Below are positions 1 to 5,985 of a stretch of 14,524 bases of DNA, piece after piece. A program made the position numbers and the translations under genes. The DNA comes from an uncultured Actinomycetes bacterium (GTDB taxonomy: Bacteria; Actinomycetota; Acidimicrobiia; IMCC26256; PALSA-555). The stretch lies in the NCBI GenBank assembly GCA_937927875.1, contig CALEYV010000133.1:1-14524 (forward strand), given 5' to 3'. Under the pieces are notes generated by a model that saw only the letters and a list, made by a program, of their open reading frames with translations, was not told the origin of the DNA and did not search any database. The first letter of the stretch is position 1, and each line of letters opens with the position of its first letter.

Positions 1-521
1 GGTCGTACGTGTCGCTCACCGAGCAGTCCGAGTACGCCGCCACCGAGGACGACGAGCGAGCCCGCCTCGCCGACGAGGAGGGAATCACCGAGCCCGCCGC
101 CGTCGAAGAGCGCCTCGCGACGTGGCGGGAGCGAATCGCGCACTACCGGGAGCAGCGGGTCCATCCCCGGCTCCCGCTCAAGCGCGCCATCTGCTTCTAC
201 CCGATGTCGAAGCGGCGGCTCGGCGACGACAACTGGTACGCGCTCGACTTCGCGACCCGCAAGCGCCTCATGGCGGGGCACGCCCGCGTCGGCCGCACGT
301 ACGCGGGGCGGGTGCTCCAGCTCATCACCGGCTCCACCGGCCTCGACGACTGGGAGTGGGGGGTCACGCTGCTCGCCGACGACCCCGGCGCGCTGAAGGA
401 CATCGTGTACGAGATGCGCTTCGACGAGGTGTCGGCCCGCTACGCCGAGTTCGGGCCGTTCTTCACCGGTCTCGTGCTCGAGCCGGCGGCGGCGCTCCAG
501 CGGCTCGGGCTCGACGCCTGA
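1..521 (+). CDS. hemQ: Coproheme decarboxylase HemQ/ChdC (chlorite dismutase-like), 5' truncated by window edge
   Basis: HemQ performs the last step of the coproporphyrin-dependent heme pathway: peroxide-dependent oxidative decarboxylation of coproheme to heme b in the cytoplasm. The frame is open to the left edge and reads SYVSLTEQSEY through the first possible GTG at 9. Because that segment belongs to the conserved core, the GTG is internal and the true start lies outside the window. Numbering from that GTG, I see FYPMSKRR (63-70) with the catalytic tyrosine Y64 and K68, NWY (75-77), the proximal heme ligand H91, distal Q104, GLDDWEWGVTL (111-121) and EMRFDEVSARYAEFGPFF (135-152). The Y64/H91/Q104 spacing equals that of the Firmicute enzymes (Tyr147/His174/Gln187 in Listeria). 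A charged segment at about residues 10-52 is longer than in Firmicutes. The identification is secure for the visible C-terminal two thirds. Confidence 0.95.
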   Translation, partial: SYVSLTEQSEYAATEDDERARLADEEGITEPAAVEERLATWRERIAHYREQRVHPRLPLKRAICFYPMSKRRLGDDNWYALDFATRKRLMAGHARVGRTYAGRVLQLITGSTGLDDWEWGVTLLADDPGALKDIVYEMRFDEVSARYAEFGPFFTGLVLEPAAALQRLGLDA

Positions 522-568
522 CCGACGAGGCGGCGGCCGCCCGGGCCCGGCTGGACGACGCCGGCGCC

Positions 569-1009
569 GTGATCGTCGCCGGGGTCGCCGAGCACCTCCC
601 TTCCTATCTCCGAGCCCGCGCGGCGAGGGTCCTCGACGCGTGGAACCGCCTGACCCCCGACGCGCGAAGCCGCGTCGACGCGCAGCTGGCGGCCGCGGCC
701 CGGGTCGCCACCGACCGGGTGGTCGACGACCTCCGGGCGCTGCTCGAGACTGATCCGCGCTCCCAGCGCGCGACGCCGCTCCAGGTGGTGCGCGACGCGG
801 TCCGCGAGCCCACCTCGGTGCTCGCCGACGCCGGGATCCCCGACGTCGTCCGCGACGACGTCGAGGAGCGCTCCATGCCGCTCGACCGCTACGGGCTGGC
901 GCCACGCGCCTTCGCCGACCTCGGCGACGACGAGCTCGGGCCGGCGCAGCTGGCCTGGGGGATGGCGAAGGCCGCCGTGCTGCGAGCGTCGCCTGACCAT
1001 CCCTGCTAG
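569..1009 (+). CDS. Conserved hypothetical protein downstream of hemQ (about 146 aa)
   Basis: This is a real gene by composition: a mostly helical, charged protein with a plausible conserved C-terminal block (DVVRDDVEERSMPLDRYGL, then FADLGDDELGPAQLAWGMAKA). It resembles hypothetical proteins I recall from other actinobacteria, but I know no function for it. There is no signal peptide, membrane segment, cysteine cluster or recognisable catalytic motif. The start is uncertain. The first standard in-frame start after the hemQ stop is GTG at 569, yet coding-like sequence (TDEAAAARARLDDAGA) continues back to 521. A CTG at 518-520 overlaps the hemQ TGA and could be the true, non-standard start. 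The tight junction suggests co-transcription with hemQ and perhaps a role tied to it, but that is inference only. Confidence 0.7.
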   Translation: MIVAGVAEHLPSYLRARAARVLDAWNRLTPDARSRVDAQLAAAARVATDRVVDDLRALLETDPRSQRATPLQVVRDAVREPTSVLADAGIPDVVRDDVEERSMPLDRYGLAPRAFADLGDDELGPAQLAWGMAKAAVLRASPDHPC

Positions 1010-1053
1010 CGCATCGCCGCGGCGCGCTCGGCAAGCCCCGTTCGACCGCCGAA

Positions 1054-1059
1054 TAGGGT
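1054..1059 (+). promoter_or_regulatory. Candidate -10 hexamer (TAGGGT) for a leaderless NUDIX transcript
   Basis: TAGGGT ends 7 bases before the GTG at 1067, matching the spacing of five other TAnnnT/GTG pairs in this window. Transcription would begin at or next to the start codon, so no Shine-Dalgarno sequence is needed and none is visible. I find no convincing -35 box. The hexamer overlaps the alternative GTG at 1058, which argues against that codon as the start. Confidence 0.5.
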
Positions 1060-1066
1060 GCGGTGC

Positions 1067-1747
1067 GTGAGCGACCCGAACGCGGTCTCCGCCGTCGACC
1101 TGCTCCGCTGGGCCGAGAGCCTCGCTGGAATCGCCCGGACCGGCCTCGGGTTCACGCAGATCCTCTACGAGCGTGAGCGCTTCGAGGAGGTGCTGAAGGT
1201 CGCGGCCGACATCCGCGCCGCCGCCGCCGAGGAGGTGGAGGCCGACGCCCTCTACGACGAGTGGCTCGCCAGCGTCGGCGAAGGCGTGGCCGGCTACGTC
1301 ACGCCCAAGGTGGCGGTGGCCGCGGTGGTCGGCAACGACGCCGGCGAGATCCTCCTCACCCAGCGCGCCGACTCGGGCGTGTGGCTGTACCCGGTCGGCT
1401 GGGCCGACGTCGGCTACTCGCCGTCCGAGGTCGCGATCAAGGAGGTCTACGAGGAGACCGGGATCGAGGTGGAGCCGGTGTCGCTCATCGCGGTGTTCGA
1501 CGGGCTGCGCCTCGGCTTCGCGCGCGTCCCGCTGTACTCGCTCGTGTTCCACTGCCGGATGCTCGGCGGCGAGCTCCAGGGCCATCCGCTCGAGACCCGC
1601 TCGGTCGGCTTCTTCGGCCGCGACTCGCTCCCCTGGCCCCTGGCCGGTGGCGCCCGGTGGCTCGACACTGCCTTCGCGGCGATCAACGGCGAGACGGGCC
1701 CGGTCGACTTCGATCCGCCCCGGAGCCCGCCGTGGCGAGGCGGCTGA
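1067..1747 (+). CDS. NUDIX hydrolase with N-terminal Nudix_hydro_N-type domain
   Basis: NUDIX enzymes cleave nucleoside diphosphates linked to another moiety, usually in the cytoplasm; the substrate here cannot be read from sequence. The 226-residue product has an N-terminal helical domain (about 8-68; DLLRWAESLAGIARTGLGFT) typical of the Nudix_hydro_N group, followed by the NUDIX fold. The Nudix box lies at 111-133. The metal-binding E126, E129 and E130 are kept, but the box's first glutamate is a tyrosine (Y117, in DVGYSPSE) and the usual arginine is lysine (K125). I chose GTG at 1067 over GTG at 1058 because the latter sits inside a TAGGGT -10 element; the leaderless start fits the local pattern. 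The gene ends one base before the convergent pyrE stop codon. The family call is firm. Confidence 0.9.
   Translation: MSDPNAVSAVDLLRWAESLAGIARTGLGFTQILYERERFEEVLKVAADIRAAAAEEVEADALYDEWLASVGEGVAGYVTPKVAVAAVVGNDAGEILLTQRADSGVWLYPVGWADVGYSPSEVAIKEVYEETGIEVEPVSLIAVFDGLRLGFARVPLYSLVFHCRMLGGELQGHPLETRSVGFFGRDSLPWPLAGGARWLDTAFAAINGETGPVDFDPPRSPPWRGG
1724..1745. terminator. Possible bidirectional hairpin at the NUDIX/pyrE convergent junction
   Basis: AGCCcGCC (1724-1731) can pair with GGCGGCT (1739-1745) around a 7-base loop, giving seven pairs with one bulged C. It overlaps the last codons of the NUDIX gene and lies just past the pyrE stop on the other strand. There is no U-tract, and short GC hairpins arise often by chance at this composition, so this is weak. 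Confidence 0.25.
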
Positions 1748-1748
1748 G

Positions 1749-2273
1749 TCAGGTCGCGGCCTCGAGCTCGCTCATCGTGAACAGCGGATGGGGCTCCACG
1801 CCGATGGCAGCGAGCGCCTCGGCGCCCCCCGACTGGCGGTCGATGACGTAGACCGCGTGCTCCACGACGGCGCCTCGGTCGCGCAGGTCGCCGCAGGACT
1901 TCACGACCTGCCCGCCCGACGTCACGACGTCCTCGACGACGGTCAGGTGCCGCCCGTCGACCGGGGCACCCTCGGCGAGCTGGCAGGTGCCGTAGGTCTT
2001 GGCCTCCTTGCGCACGAACAGCGCCGGGATGCCCGTCACCTGTGAGAGCTGGACCGCCAGCGGCACGCCGCCGAGCTCGAGACCGGCCAGCCCCTCGGTG
2101 CCGTTCGGCACCAGGGCCGCCAGCGCCTCGGCGATGGCGGCCAGCAGCGGCGGGTCGCTCTCGAAGCGGTACTTGTCGAAGTACTGGTCGCTGACCGCGC
2201 CCGAGCGCAGCGTGAACCGCCCGGTCAGGTGCGACGCGTCGTAGATCGCGCGCGCCAGGTCGCCGCGGTCCAT
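1749..2273 (-). CDS. pyrE: Orotate phosphoribosyltransferase
   Basis: PyrE transfers the phosphoribosyl group of PRPP to orotate, giving orotidine 5'-monophosphate, the fifth step of de novo pyrimidine synthesis. The 174-residue protein has the expected order: DQYFDKYRFESDP (29-41) with K34, the flexible catalytic loop FVRKEAKTYGT (86-96) and the PRPP-binding signature VVEDVVTSGGQV (112-123), followed by VIDR (143-146). The length is normal for a compact PyrE. ATG at 2273 is chosen because it overlaps the TGA of the upstream unknown gene (TGATG, one shared base), a sign of translational coupling. It is the last gene of the operon that starts with the acyl-CoA dehydrogenase, an unusual partner for pyrE. 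Its stop codon is one base from the NUDIX stop on the opposite strand. Confidence 0.95.
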   Translation of the reverse strand: MDRGDLARAIYDASHLTGRFTLRSGAVSDQYFDKYRFESDPPLLAAIAEALAALVPNGTEGLAGLELGGVPLAVQLSQVTGIPALFVRKEAKTYGTCQLAEGAPVDGRHLTVVEDVVTSGGQVVKSCGDLRDRGAVVEHAVYVIDRQSGGAEALAAIGVEPHPLFTMSELEAAT

Positions 2274-2770
2274 CAGTGCCGGCGCTCCAGCTCGTCGAGG
2301 AGCATCCCGACCAGCGACGTCGATCGTCGTGACTGCTCCCACGCGTCGCCGACCCGGACGTGGTCGACGAGGCCGGCCGTCGACGGCGGGACGCCGAGGA
2401 TCTCGGCGGCCCCGCTCGCGAGCACCGCCGGCTCCACGTCCTCGCCGTACGCGGGGAAGCACTCGAGGCCCTCCCACAGCGACCCCAACGGCCGGGGTCC
2501 GTCGCCGAGGGGCAGCGCGTCGTCCGGTGCGCCGGCCCGGAGCGCGGTGACGACGACGTCCCAGAGATCGTGCTGGGAGACGTGGCGCGGCGGCTCGTAG
2601 CTGGCGACCGGGTGCAGCCGCCACTCGAGGGTCGCGCCGCCGGGGCCGTCGTCGGTGAGCCAGGTCTGGGTGCCGTTCACGTACCCGTCGACCGGCGGGC
2701 CGAGACGGTCGTCGAGCGCCAGGACGAGCGAGGCGGAGATGGGCCAGACCGCGGCCGGCGAGCGGCTCAC
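2273..2770 (-). CDS. Unknown 165-aa protein between acyl-CoA dehydrogenase and pyrE
   Basis: I do not recognise a family. The GTG start (2770-2768) overlaps the acyl-CoA dehydrogenase TGA (2769-2767) as GTGA, and the stop overlaps the pyrE ATG by one base, so it is embedded in a translationally coupled operon. The protein appears soluble, with no signal peptide or membrane segment. Its N-terminus (VWPISASLVLALDDRLG, then DGYVNGTQTWLT) resembles a beta strand pair. A tryptophan-rich middle (TLEWRLHP, LWDVV, LWEGLECFPAYGED) is followed by a helical tail ending LLDELERRH. Acidic and aromatic residues dominate, and no known catalytic motif stands out. The coupling suggests it acts with, or is dosed together with, one of its neighbours; no specific role can be assigned. 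Confidence 0.75.
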   Translation of the reverse strand: MSRSPAAVWPISASLVLALDDRLGPPVDGYVNGTQTWLTDDGPGGATLEWRLHPVASYEPPRHVSQHDLWDVVVTALRAGAPDDALPLGDGPRPLGSLWEGLECFPAYGEDVEPAVLASGAAEILGVPPSTAGLVDHVRVGDAWEQSRRSTSLVGMLLDELERRH

Positions 2771-4521
2771 GCCGCCGCGGCGGCGGCCCGCTCGATGGGC
2801 CCGTAGCGGGTGAGCGGCTCGAACAGCTCGACGACGGTCCGGTCGTCGTCGAGGATCCCGCGCGCGCGTGGCGGGGCGAGCCGGGCCCGGGCGAAGTGGC
2901 GCGCGACCACGGCCTTGCGGGCGTCGTCGCGGGCGAGCGACCACGTCGCCTCGTCGAGCAGCAGCGCGCCCTCCACGAGGTCGGCCAGCAGGTGGGTCAG
3001 CCGCCGGGCGTGGAGGAGCTGGAGGTCGTTCGACGCGCCGTTGAAGTGCACGACCGCCTCGCGCGCGTCGGCGAGTGCCGTGGCGACCGCGTCGACGGCC
3101 GGCGCGAGGACGGGGGCGGGGTCGGCGCCGAGCAGGGCCCGGTCGACCCGGGCCAGCAGCGCCTCGTGCCCGCCGTCGGTCCTCATGGCCCGCCGCACGT
3201 CCAGGGAGCAGATGTTCTCGGTGCCCTCCCAGATCGTGTGGCACTGGGCGTCGCGCAGCTGGCGCGCCATCGGCCAGTCCTCCATGTACCCGTTGCCGCC
3301 GAACACCTCGAGCGCCTGGCTGGCGGCGCCGATCGCCTCCCGGGTGGCGCGGACCTTCGCCAGCGGCACGAGGATGCGCCGCAGCCGGCGGCCCTCGTCC
3401 TCATCGACTGGGCCCCGCGTCGCGGCCGCGCACTCGAAGGTGAGCGCGGCGCCCGCCTCGAGCTCGACGAGGAGGTCGACGAGCGTCTCTCGCACCAGCG
3501 GGTACCGGTCGATGCGCTGGCCCCACTGCTCGCGACGGGCGGCGTAGATGGCGGCCTCGAGGAACGAGCGGCGGTGGATGCCGAGCCCCATGATGGCGAC
3601 GCCGAACCGGCTGCCGTTGACCATCTCCATCATCGTCGTGATGCCGCGGTTCGAGCCCGACGAGCCGGTGGCCCGGGGTGTCGGCGGCCGCGCCATCCAC
3701 GCTCGTGCCCCCTCGAGCGTCACCTCGGCGGTCGGCACGCCGGTCGTGCCGAGCTTCGGCTTCAGCCGCTTGATCCGGAAGCCGTTGATGGCGCCGTCGG
3801 GGAGGACCCGCGGCACGATGAACGTGGCCAGCCCGCCCGGACCATCGGGCGCGCCGTCGGGCCGGGCCAGCACGATGAACACCTCGGCATCGACGTTCGA
3901 GCAGAAGTGCTTCTCGCCGTGCAGGCGCCACTCGGCCCCGTCGGGCACGGCCCGAGTCGTGTTGGCGCCCACGTCGCTGCCGCCCTGGCGCTCGGTGAGG
4001 AACATGCCGCCTTCCCACGCCTCCCCGGGCTCGTCGCTGGTGAGGCGGCGCAGCAGGTCGTCGCGCACGTCGTCGGGCGCGAACCGCTCCACGATGTCGG
4101 CCGCGCCCGCGGTCATCCCGAGCCCGCAGTAGATGGCGGTCTCGGCCTGGCACACGAGGTACGCGAGCGAGGCGGTGAGCACGGCCGGGACCGGCCGACC
4201 GGCCTGGTAGGGCAGGCCGGTGAACCCGGCGCGCACCAGGTCGTCCTTGCTCTCGAGCCAGGTCGGGTGGTGCTCGACCGTGTCGACCTCGTAGCCCCAC
4301 CGGTCGTAGCGGCGCAGCACCGGGCCGTGCTTGTCGGTGATCTCGGCCCGCCGGGCCAGGTCGCCGCCGCACAGCACGCCGTAGCGCGCCACGTGCTCCT
4401 CGGCGAACGCCCGGTCGTCGGGATCCGGCAGCAGCCGGTCGAGGAGCGACGCCAGGTTCGGGTCCAGCGCGTACCAGTCGTGGCCGACCGCGCTCTCGTA
4501 GGTCGCGTAGTCCGGGAGCAC
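2767..4521 (-). CDS. AidB-like acyl-CoA dehydrogenase family flavoprotein
   Basis: Acyl-CoA dehydrogenases oxidise acyl-CoA to 2-enoyl-CoA using FAD; AidB-like members are longer and some have other roles, such as DNA-associated alkylation response. The 584-residue product has an extended N-terminus (1-165), the FAD/substrate strand FLTERQGGSDVGANTT (174-189), WRLHGEKHFCSN (198-209), RLKPKLGTTGVPTAEV (252-267), EMVNGSRFGVA (299-309), QALEVFGGNGYMED (402-415) and IWEGTENI (430-437). E432 sits at the catalytic glutamate position of medium-chain enzymes, followed by a C-terminal helical extension. The start is GTG 4521-4519: TACCCT ends six bases upstream, and upstream in-frame sequence looks non-coding. 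It is first in an operon with the unknown gene and pyrE, and is divergent from the lipoprotein gene. The stretch at 275-292 fits the family poorly. The substrate is unknown. Confidence 0.92.
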   Translation of the reverse strand: MLPDYATYESAVGHDWYALDPNLASLLDRLLPDPDDRAFAEEHVARYGVLCGGDLARRAEITDKHGPVLRRYDRWGYEVDTVEHHPTWLESKDDLVRAGFTGLPYQAGRPVPAVLTASLAYLVCQAETAIYCGLGMTAGAADIVERFAPDDVRDDLLRRLTSDEPGEAWEGGMFLTERQGGSDVGANTTRAVPDGAEWRLHGEKHFCSNVDAEVFIVLARPDGAPDGPGGLATFIVPRVLPDGAINGFRIKRLKPKLGTTGVPTAEVTLEGARAWMARPPTPRATGSSGSNRGITTMMEMVNGSRFGVAIMGLGIHRRSFLEAAIYAARREQWGQRIDRYPLVRETLVDLLVELEAGAALTFECAAATRGPVDEDEGRRLRRILVPLAKVRATREAIGAASQALEVFGGNGYMEDWPMARQLRDAQCHTIWEGTENICSLDVRRAMRTDGGHEALLARVDRALLGADPAPVLAPAVDAVATALADAREAVVHFNGASNDLQLLHARRLTHLLADLVEGALLLDEATWSLARDDARKAVVARHFARARLAPPRARGILDDDRTVVELFEPLTRYGPIERAAAAAA

Positions 4522-4527
4522 GACCCG

Positions 4528-4533
4528 AGGGTA
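4528..4533 (-). promoter_or_regulatory. Candidate -10 hexamer (TACCCT) for the acyl-CoA dehydrogenase operon, leaderless
   Basis: On the minus strand TACCCT is followed by six bases and then the GTG start at 4521. It shares two bases with a possible plus-strand -10 (TACCGT, 4532-4537) through the symmetric GGTACC core, so the two divergent promoters would overlap and could exclude one another. Confidence 0.5.
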
Positions 4534-4537
4534 CCGT
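4532..4537 (+). promoter_or_regulatory. Possible -10 hexamer (TACCGT) for the lipoprotein gene
   Basis: TACCGT lies 30 bases before the lipoprotein GTG. Initiation about 6-7 bases downstream would give a leader of roughly 24 bases containing the GGAGG site at 4556-4560. It overlaps the divergent minus-strand element. No -35 box is evident, so this is suggestive only. Confidence 0.35.
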
Positions 4538-4555
4538 GCCGCAGATCCGAGCCTC

Positions 4556-4560
4556 GGAGG
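4556..4560 (+). promoter_or_regulatory. Shine-Dalgarno site (GGAGG) for the lipoprotein
   Basis: GGAGG is separated by seven bases from GTG at 4568 and fixes that start. It contrasts with the leaderless starts of the neighbouring cytoplasmic genes. Confidence 0.7.
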
Positions 4561-4567
4561 AGCACGC

Positions 4568-5035
4568 GTGCGTCGCAGCACGGCAGCCCTGCTGGTGGCG
4601 CTCGTGCTCGCCGCCTGCGGGGGCGGCGGCTCGGGCAAGCCGCTCACTACGTCGCAGCTCGTCGCGAGGGTCAACACCGAGTGCAACCGTCTGCAGCGGG
4701 CGGGCGCCGACCTCGTCAACGCCCAGAACGCGAGCGCGACCGGCGCCACCGTCGGCCGCTACCTGCACCGGGCGGCGAGCGAGCTGCGGACCCGGTCCCA
4801 GGCCATCGACGCGCTCAACGCGCCCGGCTCGCTGGCGAGCCAGGTCCATCGCTTCACGGGCCTGCTAGGCCAGTACGCCGACGGCCTTGACGCGCTGGCC
4901 GACCGCATCAAGCCGGGCGAGGGCTACAGCGACCTGCTCAATCGCAGTGCCAGCGCCGTCGACGCGCTGAACCGGCTCTCGGACCAAGCCAACCGGATGG
5001 CGGTCTCGCTCAACTTCACCTCCTGCGGCACCTGA
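4568..5035 (+). CDS. Small predicted lipoprotein, unknown function (155 aa)
   Basis: The N-terminus is a lipoprotein signal peptide: RR at 2-3, a hydrophobic stretch to A16, and lipobox LAAC with C17 as the predicted lipidated cysteine, followed by a GGGGSG spacer. The mature part (25-155) is almost entirely helical, with heptad-like leucines and alanines, and looks like a small helical bundle. C39 and C153 could form a disulfide outside the membrane, a pattern common in small actinobacterial lipoproteins. No enzymatic motif is visible. The start is fixed by GGAGG at 4556-4560. A second exported protein follows 102 bases downstream on the same strand. Membrane anchoring is a sound inference; the function is not known to me. 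Confidence 0.88.
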   Translation: MRRSTAALLVALVLAACGGGGSGKPLTTSQLVARVNTECNRLQRAGADLVNAQNASATGATVGRYLHRAASELRTRSQAIDALNAPGSLASQVHRFTGLLGQYADGLDALADRIKPGEGYSDLLNRSASAVDALNRLSDQANRMAVSLNFTSCGT

Positions 5036-5054
5036 GCCGGCGCGCCTGACCCGC

Positions 5055-5070
5055 CCGCGTCACGACGCGG
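5055..5070 (+). terminator. Hairpin in the gap between the two exported-protein genes
   Basis: CCGCGT (5055-5060) and ACGCGG (5065-5070) form a six-pair stem with a four-base loop, 20 bases after the lipoprotein stop. A second small stem, GGGCG/CGCCC, lies at 5098-5113. Neither has a U-tract, so the sequence could be a weak terminator or attenuator, or chance at this GC content. Confidence 0.3.
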
Positions 5071-5125
5071 CGGAGCGCGTGTCCCGAGTTCGTCCCCGGG
5101 CGCGGCCACGCCCCCGACGTTCACC

Positions 5126-5131
5126 AGGAGG
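5126..5131 (+). promoter_or_regulatory. Shine-Dalgarno site (AGGAGG) for the secreted protein
   Basis: A full AGGAGG sits six bases before GTG at 5138. It is the strongest ribosome binding site in the window and decides this start over the out-of-frame GTG at 5131. Confidence 0.8.
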
Positions 5132-5137
5132 TGCAGC

Positions 5138-5878
5138 GTGCGTTCCCGTTCTCTCGCCCGCCGCGGCGCGCTGGCGCTCGCCGGCGCCCTCGCGCTGAGC
5201 GGCGCCACGACCGTGTTGCCGAGACCCGCTGGGGCCGTCAACCAGACCGTCTGCCACAGCGCGTCGCTCCCGCGACAGCGCACCGAGGTCAACACCGACA
5301 TCGGGCTGCCGCGCTTCGACCCCAGCCTCGGCACGCTGCTGAGCGTCAGCGTGCCATCCCAGACCATCCACCTCGACACCGACGCCCGGTTCCAGAACAC
5401 TGCCCAGTCGTCGGTCGTGTTCTCCGAGGACATGCACTACACGTTCACCCTCACCAGCCCGGGCGGGCTGGCCTCGCCGGCGCCGCTGGTCGGGATGATC
5501 CCGCGCATCCCGCCGACCACCCTCGCTCCGTTCAGCGGCACCCTCGACTACCAGGGGCCGAGCTCGGTGACCGAGCCGTCGACCTCGCGGGACGCGGCCG
5601 CGGCGCCGGTTAGCTCGAGCGACCCCGGGGTGCTCGCCACCTTCACCGGGGCCGGCACGCTCGGCTTCCACCTCCAGAGCGCCATCGCCGAGGTCTTCAA
5701 CGGCGGCGGCGGGAACGTTCAGGCCGAGATCAACACCTTCGTCGCCGCCACCGTGCAGGTCTGCTACACGTACGCCACCGTGCAGGCGTCGGCGGCGCCA
5801 CCCACCGTGACGCCGCCCGCGGCGCCGAGCGCCAGCCCGTCACCGCCCGTGGTCGCGCCCGCGCCCTTCACCGGTTGA
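5138..5878 (+). CDS. Secreted choice-of-anchor E-like domain protein with a PFTG terminus
   Basis: The 246-residue protein begins with a classical signal peptide (arginines at 2, 4, 8, 9; hydrophobic 11-27; likely cleavage after AGA at 33). The mature domain contains FDPSLGTLLSVSV (60-72), the hallmark opening of choice-of-anchor E domains: beta-rich extracellular domains joined to varying surface anchors. C39 and C209 could pair. The C-terminus (about 219-246) is a Pro/Ala/Ser linker ending PAPFTG immediately before the stop. That resembles the core of a sortase signal (LPxTG) but lacks the hydrophobic segment and basic tail needed for sorting, and I found no membrane segment in other frames after the stop. 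It is therefore probably secreted freely, or the anchor was lost. The domain name rests on motif recall. Confidence 0.8.
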   Translation: MRSRSLARRGALALAGALALSGATTVLPRPAGAVNQTVCHSASLPRQRTEVNTDIGLPRFDPSLGTLLSVSVPSQTIHLDTDARFQNTAQSSVVFSEDMHYTFTLTSPGGLASPAPLVGMIPRIPPTTLAPFSGTLDYQGPSSVTEPSTSRDAAAAPVSSSDPGVLATFTGAGTLGFHLQSAIAEVFNGGGGNVQAEINTFVAATVQVCYTYATVQASAAPPTVTPPAAPSASPSPPVVAPAPFTG

Positions 5879-5985
5879 TGAGTTGCGCTCCGGTCGCGCC
5901 TCCACGATGATGCGACCAGGCATGGCGACCGCCCGGCACGGTCGCCCTCGGTCGCCCGGGCCGGCTTCCCGCGCCGAGCGGTTAC

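Noticed and set aside
122..568. Extension of the small hypothetical protein into the hemQ region from an upstream GTG at 122
   Set aside because: Within hemQ this frame is an arginine-rich shadow. Plausible protein sequence begins only at about 521.
1015..1024. Perfect 10-base palindrome CGCCGCGGCG between the hypothetical and NUDIX genes
   Set aside because: It has no loop to form a terminator and is the kind of GC palindrome expected by chance here; it is not repeated at other promoters.
440..1585. A minus-strand open frame of 381 codons opposite hemQ, the hypothetical and the NUDIX gene
   Set aside because: Low-complexity, histidine- and arginine-rich translation that crosses three plus-strand genes and promoters; no family resemblance.
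3000..3500. Arg- and Ala-rich open frames that could be mistaken for DNA-binding basic proteins
   Set aside because: They are off-frame readings of the acyl-CoA dehydrogenase caused by GC-rich codons.
2896..4890. A plus-strand open frame of 664 codons opposite the acyl-CoA dehydrogenase
   Set aside because: Antisense shadow of a well-supported flavoprotein gene. It shows no motif and overlaps the lipoprotein start in another frame.
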